Below are positions 1-10,918 of a stretch of 64,000 nucleotides of DNA, one piece after another. The translations under genes and the position numbers were made by a program. Source of the stretch: Bolinopsis microptera (taxonomy: Eukaryota; Ctenophora; Tentaculata; Lobata; Bolinopsidae); the NCBI RefSeq assembly GCF_026151205.1, contig NC_087080.1, forward strand, positions 4,197,096-4,261,095, written 5' to 3'. The notes below the pieces were generated by a model that saw only the letters and a list, made by a program, of their open reading frames with translations, made no database searches and was not told the DNA's origin. Every line of letters begins with the position of its first letter. Position 1 is the first letter of the stretch.

Positions 1-3000
1 TGGGAGCGCTTTTTGTAAGTAATTCATCACAAGAGAGTTGGAAAGGGGAGACTGCTCGGTGGTGAAGGAGTCACGTACATGGAGCCGCAGGATGCCGTGA
101 CCTGGTGAAAATCCTTGACATGACGTCACGTGGTGTGGTGCTGTTCTGTACAACTGAAATTGGTTGTTTACTTTAGATTATACCATTGTTTTAGTTGTGT
201 AAGAGACAGCTCCACTGATAGGGGGGGGGGGCCAAGTGGATATTTGTAGATATTTGTAGATTAATGTAGAATGGATAATCCACGAAAAAAGTGGATGACA
301 TTCTACAAATATCTACATTAATCTCCAAAAATTCAGTAGAATTTCTGGGCATTAACTTCAATTTCATCACGTTTTATATATGCTAAGTGCTTTAATGATA
401 TTATCTGACTACTTGCACAGTTCTTCTATGTTTATTTGAGTGTATTTACATGGAGATTATGGTCCATAAACACTATCATACAATAGAGAAAAGCAATGAT
501 CTAAAAGGGTGGAACTATCTAATTTAATGTTGCATATTATGGGGGTCGGCGGGGGGGGGACTAAAGTTCTGATCTCTAGTACTGGTGCTGTCAGTCTGAA
601 CTTCCAACCATGCCATCCGCCTGACTAGGGAGAGATAAAAGAGGTACTGTTAAATATGGCAAAATAAAATTGTCACAAGGTGGAATGAGGAGGAGGAGGT
701 GGAAGAGGAGGCTAGGAGGACTGTGGAGAAGGAGGGGACTGAGGAGAAGGAAGAGGAGAACTGAGGAGGAGGACTGAGGAGAAGGAGGAAGAGGATGAGG
801 ACTGAGAAGGAAGAGGAGGAGGAGGATGAGGACTGGGGAGGAGGAGGCTGGAGGAGGACTAAGGAGGAATATTGAGGAGGATGAGGATCACTGATCGGCT
901 TAGGGCGAGGCCGAGGGGTACTTTTTTATCTTAATAGCCGAGGCCGAGGAGTGCCATCTTAGTTAAGACCGAGGCCAAGGGAAGCCGTGGGGTGCTTTTT
1001 TGACCGAGGCAGAGGTCTATCCTAGTATATGCCCTTTGAATAAACGCCATCATGTAATTAGGGAAAAAAATAGGAATACTGTTTTCAGAAATGAGAAATG
1101 AGAATGTGTCGTACATATAAGGACTGAGGAGGAAGAGGATGACTGAGGAGGAGGAGGACTGAGGAAAAAGAGGACTGAGAAAGAGGTGGAGGAGGTTGAG
1201 GAGGACTGAGGAAGAGGAGGACGGAAGAGGACTGAGGAGGAAAAACACTCAAGAGGATCAGTAGGACTGAAAAGGAGAGGACTGAGGAGGAAAAGAGGAG
1301 GAGAATGACTGGGGAGGAAGAGTTAGGAGGGGGACTGAGGAGGAAGAATCAGAAGGAGGGGGACTGAGGAGGAAGTGTTAGGAGGAGGGGGACTGAGGAG
1401 GAAGATTAAGGAGGAGGGAGACTGAGGAGGAAGAGTTAGGAGGAGGGGGACTGAGGAGGAAGACTTAGGAGGAGGAGGCCTGTAAAAATGTCCGCTTTCT
1501 GAGGAGGAGGATGCGGATGGGGAGACGGAGGATTGAGAAGGAACTGTACAATGTACATGCGATGACTGAGGAGGACTGAGGAGGGAAGGATGACTGAGGA
1601 AGAGGACTGAGGAAGAGGAGGACTGAGGATAAGGTGGAAGAGGGTGAGGAGGACGGAGGAAGAGGAGGACTGAGGAAGAGGAGGTCTGAGGAGGATGATA
1701 AGGAGGAGGATGTCAGGATGAGGAAGAGGATGAGTAGGAACACTGAGAAGGATGAGAAGGAGGATGAACCATCTAAATGTCATTTCCGTAACAGTTTTTG
1801 TTCACTCCGGACTGCGGAGGAGGATGATTGAAGAGGAGGAGGAGGTTGAGGAGGACTGAGGAGGAGAAGGACTGAGGAGGAGAAGGACTGAGGAGGAGGA
1901 GGAGGAGGTGTAGGAGGACTGAGGAGGAGGAGGAGGAGGAGGAGGAGGAGGAGGAGGAGGAGGAGGAGGAGGAGGAGGAGGAGGAGGAGGAGGATAAGGA
2001 GGTGGAAGACTTGGGAGGAGGAAGAGGACCAAGGAGGAGAAGGAGCAGTGTGGTTGACTATTTCGTAATCACCTCATGGGCAAGAGATCATTGCTTTGTG
2101 AAATTAGTATGAATTTATCTTGAGCCGTCCTGCAGGACATGCAAACTTTGCTGGAGTATAGTTTTGCGAAACAAACTTAACCCGACCCTTGGAAATCATG
2201 ACATTTGAACTCCCTCAGCTTCGCTTTCTTGATCGAAAGCTGATGCTAAAATCCCCCCCCCCCCTCCTGAAGAAGAGGAGGTCTGAGGAGGATGATAAGG
2301 AGGAGGATGTCAGGATGAGGAAGAGGATGAGTAGGAACACTGAGAAGGATGAGAATTGAAGGAGGATGAACCATCTAAATGTTATTTCTGTAACAGTTTT
2401 TGTTCGCTCCGAACAAATCATGAACATTTGAACTCTCTCAGCTCCGCTTTCTTGATCGAATGCTGATGCTAAAATCCCCAAAATTAGTTTTCCCCCGTTC
2501 AGCAACAGAGTTTCTGCCGATCTTATGTCGATCGTTCCGAAGAGGGTTGTGCTGACCTCAGTTGCTGCCTCCGAATCTGCTTCCTCCGATTCTAACATAT
2601 TATAAGTATCATCAGTGCAAGTGGGACAGTCCACTTCATCATTCTCACACTCAGTCAACTCTGCAGGGTCATTTATATCCTCCTCTCATTCAATCGGATG
2701 ATGTTTTCATCTTCAAATATTTGCAGGAAAGGTAACTTGAACTTCTTACCATCGTCCACGACAGCCTTGGTACCTCGTTCCATGGCTTTCTTCAAGCTAT
2801 CTATTTTGATGTCACTTGAACTCAAATCGTGGACCTCCTTCGTATCATTCTTCCATGTCTCGTGTGGTAGTGGAACTTCTTCCCTGAAAATACTGCGTCC
2901 ACGGGAATGGGCATAGGCTGTCATGTCATCTGCAAGAGCGAGCTCTGAGCGAAGATTTCTTTTCTCGCAGCCGTATGCTAAAGTTATGGCATCGAGATTT

Positions 3001-5273
3001 GTGCGGCGACCAGTTCGAATCCAAGCAAAGAATTGTTCATTAGCATCAGATCCTAGTAGGTATGTTGTTACTTTTGCAGAAAAAGGAGATAGAGAATGAG
3101 TCCATCGCAAGTACATTTCAGATCTTTAAACGTCTGCCAAGTTATAAACTGACAACTATCAGTTATATTAGATTTCCAGAGAACAAAAAAAGACTTGCAG
3201 TACCAAGCCTTTTCTACTCTCTGCTCTGGACTAAAATCCTTGTCTAAGAAAGCCTCAGCTAGAAAATGGATACTCTTCAGAAAAAGTCCTGTGGCTGAAT
3301 ATCCTTCTCTCAAAAAATACTAGTATAAGCAGGACAGATCCAGAACAAGTGAAGGATCTTGACGGTGAGTCAGATTCAAAGCACTGAGAGAAGTATAGGC
3401 AAGCATATAGGGGTTGTCCTTGATGAAATTATAGATGAGTGGTTACATCAAATATGGAACCTAATTCAGGTATTTAATGACATGTATGATTACTGGAAGC
3501 TTTCTGGAAACCAATAGATAAAACATGTAATGGATAAGAAATCACACTAATTTCTATACATTTTTTGTAGATAAATGTAGATATTTGTAGATTATTGTCA
3601 ATGGATAATTCACGAAAAAAGTGGATGACATTCTACAAATATCTACAAATATCCACTTGGCCCCCCCCCCCCCCCCCCACTGATAGCATTAAAGGATGAT
3701 AATGTTCCAGATGACTATGCAACAAGCACAAAAAGTTAGCCCCTAAATTTAGAGCTCCTATTTCAGTTTAAAGACTAAAAGGGTGCTGGATTCATAATAT
3801 TGTGAGAAACATTTTCGTCTAGTTAATTGTTTCGCAAATACCTTTCTCATGCAGATGTAGTCAGGTTCTGATTTATCGAGCCACACAGTGTACCGGTGGC
3901 CTATACATATCTTAGTCTTCTCTTCCAGTTCATTGTCTGATTTTGTGTAGTCTGGCAGCGGAATGTACTGCAGGATTTCTGAAATTAACGCACTGAGCGA
4001 GCAAAGGTGTAGAGAAAAGGTGTCGGCAAAATTAACTCAAACCCGGCATGATTTAAATCAGTTTGAAATAATCATTGATCAAGAAAACTTTCAGAGAAGA
4101 GAAGAATAACTACAGACAAGATAAAAATCCATTTGGTTATTGATAACCTGTTGACTTACTATCAAACACTGTCCCAAAGTAAGGTCTCTCCACACACTTG
4201 AACAAGGAACTGCCAGTTTTGTAAATCTCTCCACTTTTTGAAGGATAGATCTTGTCAGCCTTTTCCCCGGCTATTAGATTTACAACAAACTTCTTTGAAA
4301 ATGGCTGAGGATCACGAGGATGAGGAGCACGATCAGTCTGACAAAACGGTGATTTTTCAGATGGGGGAAGAGTTCTGAAATTGGGAAGGACGGGCAATAT
4401 TTCAGTCATTTGCATTAATTGAACCGTAGGATGGATGAAATTTGCGTTAGGATCTGGTAATTGGTCATCACTCAAACTCATATCGGATATTTCATCACCG
4501 TCGATATCATCTGGCAGGTTTGCTGGTTGTGACATTAAATGTCCGCTGGTGTCCTTTAACATTTGAATTAGAGCTCTTTCTTCACTTTTCTTTTTACTTT
4601 TTCGACGTCGTTTCAATCGTTTATAAACTTGTTTCCCTGTTTTTTTCATGTCAGCTTCATATGATAAAGCATCTTGGTCCATGATAGAACTTACAAGCAT
4701 TCTATTATCAGTCCTAGGTATGACGGTCAGTCCTAGGTACGGCGGTTTCTGTGGTTCCGGTGGTTTCTGACCACTTAGCGACACAAGTGCCTCAAGTGTT
4801 GAACCCTTTACAATCTCCTCTGACAGAGAGGGTTGAGCTGTGTTGGTGACACGGTCAGATTGAGTCTGTGCTGTGTTACCATCATGAGTTGCAGGATAGT
4901 TGTGTTCTGAGTGGGGTCTAGGAGTTCCATCAAATGGGGTTTCACTAATAGAGTGGTAATAGTCCGATGGTGCTTGTCTGTATGGATCATGATATGGATC
5001 ATGATATGGATCATGATATGGATCATGATATGGGTCATGATATCCAGTGCGTGTGTGGAGGGGATGAATATAACGAGTAGATAGAGCTGCATCTGGAGGG
5101 GGGTCAGCTTCAATGTATAAAGGTATTTGTGTACTAGAAAGGGGGGAGCTGACTAAAGCCTCGTCTCTCAGATATCCTGGCGTTTCATGTAAAGACTTTA
5201 AGAATAATTGCCTGGGATCATCGCTGGGAGGTGGGTTTGGTTCAGTAGGAACACAGTTCGACCATGGATACAT
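1..5273 (-). CDS. Unrecognised proline-rich protein with YHDP repeats (3' part, three exons, partial)
   Basis: Three exons read leftwards: 5274-4160, 3978-3842 and 153-1, the last cut by the window edge. Acceptors (tttttcag, taatttcag, aatttcag) and donors (GTAAGT at 4159, GTATTT at 3841) are good, and phases agree (1 then 0), with the last exon open for all 51 codons. I start at the ATG at 5273, just inside the first acceptor, so a 5' noncoding exon is implied; an earlier coding exon is possible. The first 371 residues are low in complexity: Pro/Ser-rich, five tandem YHDP tetrapeptides (12-bp repeat, 4980-5042), then a basic cluster KRLKRRRKSKKK that could be a nuclear localisation signal, then an acidic stretch. 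The conserved-looking part starts near KFVVNLIAGEKADKIYPS and runs through exons 2 and 3 (IPLPDYTKSDNELEEK, HRYTVWLDKSEPDYICMRK). I do not recognise the family. Intron 2 holds the transposon at 221-3677. Confidence 0.65.
686..2040. repeat. Polypurine (GGA/GAGGACTGA) low-complexity tract
   Basis: About 1.3 kb of nearly pure purine on the plus strand, built from variants of ACTGAGGAGGA and ending in a pure GGA run of about 70 bp (about 1920-1993). Interruptions at 880-1110, 1480-1560 and 1780-1830 carry other sequence. The long open frames here (Ser/Leu/Pro-rich on minus, Glu-rich on plus) are products of the repeat, not genes. A block at about 1683-1815 recurs at about 2280-2412, and about 2196-2260 recurs at about 2415-2478, so the tract grew by segmental duplication of transposon coding sequence. 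Confidence 0.85.
2215..3313 (-). pseudogene. Decayed transposase-like coding region
   Basis: Three minus-strand open stretches lie end to end inside the transposon: 3313-3068, 3116-2673 and 2658-2215, in more than one frame. The first two overlap out of frame near 3068-3116, which points to a frameshift, or to an unrecognised intron. The middle piece includes DANEQFFAWIRTGRRTNLDA and CEKRNLRSEL, which look like the C-terminal catalytic part of a cut-and-paste transposase (an acidic residue before FFxxIR, loosely like P-element/THAP9 types). That family link is an impression from pattern only. The last piece runs into the purine repeat and becomes Ser/Leu-rich, so its end is not native. Upstream of 3313 I see no further convincing coding sequence, so the copy is probably non-autonomous. 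Confidence 0.5.
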
Positions 5274-5274
5274 C

Positions 5275-5713
5275 CTGAAAAATCGGTTTAGTTGCAATTC
5301 GTTTACTAACTATTATATTAACTAATATGGTATTGACTTATGACTAAGTCCATAAAGAATGTGAGTAAATGATGCATAAGTAACTAAAATAATAAGTAAC
5401 TAGATGCGATGAACTGTGCAGTTATCTTTAAATAACCATCACGAAAAAAAACGAGTACGATTTACAATTGGCGGTTGAGATCTCTGTTTAATCTCTATTA
5501 AAGTGAGAATACCAATAGAGGGCCTCACCATGTTTTAACTTGAAACCTGCTGCCGCATACTTTACTATGAGGATTTTTGAACGTATAATGGACTGAACTA
5601 AAAGTATCGATTTGTATGTGTATATTAATTAGCTGAACTTGATGACTGTTTCTGGAAAACCACCAATTCTGAATCTATGCATAGTTGTGGGATATCCCTC
5701 TTTCTTATTTCAA
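5275..5713. other. Intergenic or 5' intron sequence, nothing recognised
   Basis: AT-rich sequence upstream of the first supported exon of the YHDP gene. A 5' noncoding exon would have to lie here or further right. I find no ATG-plus-donor combination I would trust. Confidence 0.5.
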
Positions 5714-5770
5714 ATTCAGTAAATGTTATTTATTCAGTAAATGTTATTTATTCAGTAAATGTTATTTATT
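5714..5770. repeat. 18-bp tandem repeat, three copies
   Basis: The unit ATTCAGTAAATGTTATTT occurs three times head to tail, immediately before the 405-bp array. Confidence 0.85.
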
Positions 5771-5772
5771 CC

Positions 5773-6860
5773 TTTATTCTCTGTAGTTTGTTCGCCAATG
5801 GGGTGTGTCTGGGTGTCAAAGATCTTCAAGGTGGGTGCTACTTGTGATGAACTCTAGAAGGATGGGATGGTAATACTCGGTCTGGCCGTCTGGAAGCCCA
5901 TAGAATTCCAGTTCAGAAACCGAGTAAGGAGGTGCGGCTACTGATGAGAAGCCTCCTTAAAGTTTATTTGGGTTAGAAACGACATCTGGGTCCCTACCCT
6001 CGCACAAGATTATTCTCAATTTTCTTGTTGTGTCCACAACTATACCGTTGATCAGAGTCACATCTGATGACTTCAGTGAAAGGGCTGATGACTTCAGTGA
6101 AAGAGCTGGTGACCTAGTGAAAGTGCTGGTGACGATGAGAAAGACCATAAACCAGGGATTCCTTCGGGAGCATGTAAGATTATATCCAAAGTTTGTTCGC
6201 CAATGGGGTGTGTCTGGGTGTCAAAGATCTTCAAGGTGGGTGCTACTTGTGATGAACTCTAGAAGGATGGGATGGTAATACTCGGTCTGGCCGTCTGGAA
6301 GCCCATAGAATTCCAGTTCAGAAACCGAGTAAGGAGGTGCGGCTACTGATGAGAAGCCTCCTTAAAGTTTATTTGGGTTAGAAACGACATCTGGGTCCCT
6401 ACCCTCGCACAAGATTATTCTCAATTTTCTTGTTGTGTCCACAACTATACCGTTGATCAGAGTCACATCTGATGACTTCAGTGAAAGGGCTGATGACTTC
6501 AGTGAAAGAGCTGGTGACCTAGTGAAAGTGCTGGTGACGATGAGAAAGACCATAAACCAGGGATTCCTTCGGGAGCATGTAAGATTATATCCAAAGTTTG
6601 TTCGCCAATGGGGTGTGTCTGGGTGTCAAAGATCTTCAAGGTGGGTGCTACTTGTGATGAACTCTAGAAGGATGGAATGGTAATACTCGGTCTGGCCGTC
6701 TGGAAGCCCATAGAATTCCAGTTCAGAAACCGAGTAAGGAGGTGCGGCTACTGATGAGAAGCCTCCTTAAAGTTTATTTGGGTTAGAAACGACATCTGGG
6801 TCCCTACCCTCGCACAAGATTATTCTCAATTTTCTTGTTGTGTCCACAACTTTATTCTCT
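5773..6860. repeat. 405-bp tandem array flanked by a 10-bp direct repeat
   Basis: GTTTGTTCGCCAATGG recurs at 5786, 6191 and 6596, an exact 405-bp period, giving about 2.6 copies over 5785-6850. The copies differ by only about one base that I can see (GGATGGGATGG against GGATGGAATGG in copy 3), so the array is young. Each full unit contains a run of about 21-bp subrepeats (GATGACTTCAGTGAAAG...), and the array ends on the palindrome GTTGTG-TC-CACAAC. TTTATTCTCT stands just outside both ends (5773-5782, 6851-6860), as a target duplication would. Short open frames within the unit on both strands recur only because the unit recurs; I do not call them genes. Confidence 0.85.
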
Positions 6861-7666
6861 ATCGCTAATTTTACGCCTAACTTGAATTAGAAGAATACGC
6901 ATAATTATCATCTAAATATCAAAACTAAATACATTCTCACATTCAACTACATAGTATAAACATTAAAATATCAAACATGATAACAAACCAATATACTACT
7001 GCTAACATAAATTTACTGAAGTTTTCAATGAATAAAAATAGTATTAATAATTACCATGCTGTGCTGCTATGGACGATAAAATTTAAATTCCTGAGAAAGT
7101 ACATTGTACAATTTACATAATATAATGTTTATCTATCATAGCGAATGAATACACGCTCATTAAAACTTACTTGATTATTTCTAAAAACAAAAATCATTGA
7201 AATGACCCGTGAAATAAAATCTATACATGCACAATAGTAAAAATGATACGTACTGAAACAAAAACTGATAAAAAACCGTAAATAATACTGTTCTGGCCAT
7301 AAAAATTGGCTATAATAATTGAAAAATAATTGAACAATAATTATTAAATTATTGATGATTTGAAGTGAATCGTAATTCAAAATACGCCTACTCTGACTCT
7401 AACTCTGTGCAGCAAAATAAGTTAGCGGGTGATACTCGACGAGTCCAACTCGGCGCGCATCCTGGTAGGTTATAAACCTACAACAAAATGAGGCAAGTCC
7501 CAGAATGTGCCCGGTTTTTTTACCACTAATAGAAAATTACTTTTCCTGACTGGATCCCATAGCTCTCGGCTTGCAGTAAGCTTATACTCTTCTACAATTA
7601 TACATAATATAATTTGTATCTCACAATCCCTCTTCTAGAACTTGTATTCTAATTAATATGTTTATC
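6861..7666. other. Intergenic sequence, nothing recognised
   Basis: Strongly AT-rich spacer downstream of P450 gene 1. The open frame at 7129-7380 is Phe/Ile/Tyr-rich and not convincing. The 3' end of the P450 transcript should fall in the right-hand part. Confidence 0.5.
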
Positions 7667-9607
7667 TTAAACCCTGGGAGTGAAGTCAACTTTGAAGTCC
7701 GGACCAGGAACAGCCGAAACACCTTGTATATTCCTGAACAATCCTTTGCCGATCTCTTGCTCTGACGTCATTTTAAAGTTATAAACCAAAGCTGCAATAA
7801 ACAAACGTGTTTCAACATTGGCAAATTTTTGACCTATACAGTTGCGAGGTCCTGCAGAAAAAGGAACAAATGCGTAGGGGTTTCTGCCTCGGGAGTTTTT
7901 CTCTGAGAATCTTTCTGGGTCAAACTCCTCGGCGTTGTCCCAATGCTCAGGATCTCGGTGCAGCCACCAAATGGATACGTCAAGGTTGGTTCCAGCGGGC
8001 AGCATGTGACCATCAGCATACATTGGTTCAGACAGCCTGCGACCCATGGTAGAAGCAGGTGGCTGGAGCCTCAAGGTTTCCTTAACGACCATTCCTAGGT
8101 ACAGTAAACTTCCATGTTCAATATCATCAAAGTCCTTACCTTCCAGGTGGTCAGCGATTTCCTTGTAAAGACGTTCCTGGACATCCTGATGCCTACAAAG
8201 ATAGTACACACAGAAAGCTATGGTTCCAGTAGTCGTGGCGTGGCCAGCAAGTAATATTGTGTTGCATTCTCCGATTATTTGTTCGTCAGTAAGCTCCCCT
8301 CGCTCAGCCTGTTCGTAGACCATTTGGTCCAGGAATGCTCGTTTTCCTTTGTGCAGCTTAGTTTCACCCAACTCCAATGCCGTTTTCGCCTTATTTATCA
8401 TTCCCATTATATGTCTGCTCAATTCATTTACAGAAGAATTCCAGCGTTTGCCACCCTGCGTCCTGTTGTAGTACCAATCGACCCACACCAATGGATTTGT
8501 GGATGCAGTTTTGTTAAAAAATTCTATCATCAGGGATGTCATAGGAGCAAAGAAGGCATTTGCTTCCTCTCTACTTTCGAACTCAATGCCAAAAGAAGTT
8601 TCGCACAAGCTATAGAATGTGGCTTCCTCTATAACTTCCACTATAAGCTTGGTTGGGTCCGCTTTCAGCATCGAGACAAACAAACTGGCGTGCTTTTTCA
8701 TCGTTTCGGAGAAGTCTTCCAGGATGTTGAAATGGAAAGCAGGAGTAAGCATCTTACGTCGTTTTTGCCATTCTTGTCCGGGGAGTACGAGGACACTGTT
8801 CTTCAGCCACCTGATGTATTTCGAAATTAGAAAGATTTAATCATGTGGGATACAAAAATAAACAACCATATATCATAATATGCTATCTGTCTTAGATGAT
8901 TTTTGTACATAATATAGATTATGGATATTATATCATATTATATAGAGGAAAATCAAAATTGATTATGATCTGGAAATTAATCAACGCTACACTTTATGAT
9001 GCTTTTATTACTTATTTTACAATCAATCTGATTAAGCTAAGAATACAGGAGAGAAATTAATTTACCCAGATATTGCATCGTATTGGAAGGATTTGTTGAT
9101 GTTTACGTTTGATTTGAGGAGGTTCTCGGCTGTTCCAACGGTGTTCAGGGAGAAATTTGATTTGTAGAAAAACTTTATGTGAGACACCGATCCTGTTTTC
9201 TTTGGGTCTGTCATCTCGAAATATCGCTCTTCAAATCTGAAAAGGTGGTCAGATATTTGAATTATTTGCAACTTTTAACAACATCGATCATTATAGATTT
9301 TCATTGGTTCTAATGTAAACAATGAATTAACAGCAGTACTTTACATGGAAAATCAAAGTGAGGCGAAATTTAGTCATATCTACAGAATAACCAAAACTTT
9401 ATTCCATAGAACGAACTAAAAATTAAACCGTACTTTGAATACGTACAGATGAAGTGTGTCCTTGGTGATATCCATAAAGTGGTGCATGTGTCCAACAATT
9501 GGTTTAGAACCGGGGGAGACAGGAATGTCAGTGTTGTTTCTAAAAAGGTAGAACCAGGCTAGAAACAGGGCGGTGACAGGTACCACTATCAGCAGTGCCA
9601 CCAGCAT
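7667..9607 (-). CDS. Cytochrome P450, clan 4-like, copy 1
   Basis: A haem-thiolate mono-oxygenase, probably anchored in the ER membrane. Exons are 9607-9447 (161 nt), 9236-9066 (171 nt) and 8810-7667 (1144 nt), joined in phases 2 and 2, giving 491 residues, the usual P450 length. An acceptor at 9620 (ctttgcag) just 5' of the ATG suggests a 5' noncoding exon. Residues 1-25 are a hydrophobic anchor (MLVALLIVVPVTALFLAWFY). Visible motifs: helix-C WLKNSVLVLPGQEWQKRRK, I-helix AGHATTT (299-305), ExxR in KETLR (355-358), PERF (409-412), and haem loop FSAGPRNCIG with Cys435. WQKRRK-MLTPAFHF and the haem loop resemble clan 4 (CYP4/CYP46-like); subfamily and substrate are not assignable. Oddity: the usual acidic residue before the I-helix Thr is Ala302. 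About 1.3 kb separates it from its twin. Confidence 0.93.
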
Positions 9608-9619
9608 CGTTATACTTGG

Positions 9620-10918
9620 CTGCAAAGTCAGAAAATATTAACTTCAATTGATAAATTATTGCAAGGTAGTTGAGCTAAATCTAAAATTAGTTTTCCAATA
9701 ACAGTATCAGAATGAAGTTAAAGAAGTGATAAATTAACCAATTGAGCTATAGCACTATGGCTAAGGTCATCTCATACGAATGTCCCTCATTCCAATTCAT
9801 CACAATTAATCTCATAGTCTTGGTTCACGCTAAGTCATTGTATGTTCAATCTCAATTAAACGAATCCGGATAAAAATGCAAACTAAAAATCTAATAAAAA
9901 AATACACATTTTAAATTTCTAACACGTTTTAATGACGTTTCTGACAAATTTCTGATAATTCCATTTTCAATGACATACAGCTTGACAATGGAAGTTAAAA
10001 ATCAAATCTAAAAGATAATTACAAACATAGCACACTCTAATTATTCTGCTGCTAAGAAAAATTCACTGATGTTTTTAAATGACATACATTTCAAAATCAG
10101 ACGAAATACTTTTCTGTTAATTGTTCGTCAGACTTACAATTTCTATGAACGCTAAATATTTGTATAGAGAGTCAAGCTCATCTAAATATTTTGTCGATTT
10201 TTATTTTTCGTACTGCAAAATATCCAAACACGTGCACTGTAATGTAATCTAAACTGTACATGCTTAAAATGATAAAAATAATAAACACTAACATAAACAT
10301 TAAACACTGATACCAAATATAAATAATACTGACATTTATTATATAGATGTAAGATGCTATAACTGAACATTGTAGAAGTAATCCTTTAAAATAAAATCAT
10401 GATTTAAATTAACTTACACTGATTCTTGACTGTACATTAAAATAAGGGAGGGTCGATTTATTCAAGGTCCATAACAGCACCTGTATATATTGGAAACATG
10501 ACCAAAAGACCAACTGGGACTAAGGGACTCGTGGAGACTTCGAGGCTAATGAGTAATAGAAAACAGCAGAACTCTCAAAATTCGCTCCTAAAGTTATACA
10601 TCCTAAACAAAGATAAGCGAAGAACACTCTTAAGCCCTCCTCTTAAAGTTAAATCATTCTTTGTGCTGATAAGATGTTTAAATGGCGATTGTTAGCCAGA
10701 GGCCAGACTCCAGAGCATGATGAGAAGATAGTATATTCAGAACTATTCAGTATGCATGCGATTCATTCAAAGCACATCACCAATCATGTTCTTAGAATTC
10801 TATGGTAGATAATCGCTGTACATAATTAGTGCAACTACATTAAAATTACTTTTGATTTAATACTCTTTTAACATTCTATAATGTATTTTTCATATTTTAT
10901 AATCTCTTATCTTGAATC
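9620..10918. other. Spacer between the two P450 genes
   Basis: AT-rich; should hold the promoter and any 5' noncoding exon of copy 1 and the 3' end of copy 2. Short open frames at 10182-10370 and 10498-10695 have no coding character. I see no clear TATA box or other element. Confidence 0.5.

Larger units (their letters stand above)
213..3685. mobile_element. 3.46-kb DNA transposon with G-run inverted ends and 8-bp target duplication
   Basis: The element proper is 221-3677. Both ends start, reading inwards, with a G run (11 and about 17 nt) followed by CCAAGTGGATATTTGTAGAT; about 36 bp match before the arms diverge. Next to each end is a second, fold-back inverted repeat (around 241-330 and 3560-3650) with the palindromic core CCAC-gaaaaaa-GTGG. 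The direct repeat CACTGATA flanks it at 213-220 and 3678-3685; neighbouring C and G could extend it to 9-10 bp. An 8-bp duplication fits hAT and P superfamilies and 9-10 bp fits MULE/Foldback types; the ends do not start with the hAT CAG, so I leave the superfamily open. It carries a decayed minus-strand coding region (2215-3313) and a long polypurine tract, and it lies in an intron of the gene at 1-5273. Confidence 0.8.

Noticed and set aside
931-2032. Several long open frames (Ser/Leu/Pro-rich on minus, Glu-rich on plus)
   Set aside because: Products of the purine repeat; no splice context and composition follows the repeat exactly.
3005-3020. GTTCGAATCC resembling a tRNA T-arm
   Set aside because: It lies in the transposase-like frame and no acceptor stem or anticodon arm can be drawn around it.
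5957-6683. Repeated 63- and 82-codon frames on both strands
   Set aside because: They recur only because the 405-bp unit recurs; no start context or family match.
9608-9625. P450 translation starting six residues upstream (QPSIT before MLV)
   Set aside because: The upstream codon is TTG and the segment directly follows a splice acceptor, so it is more likely 5' UTR; the ATG at 9607 is preferred in both copies.
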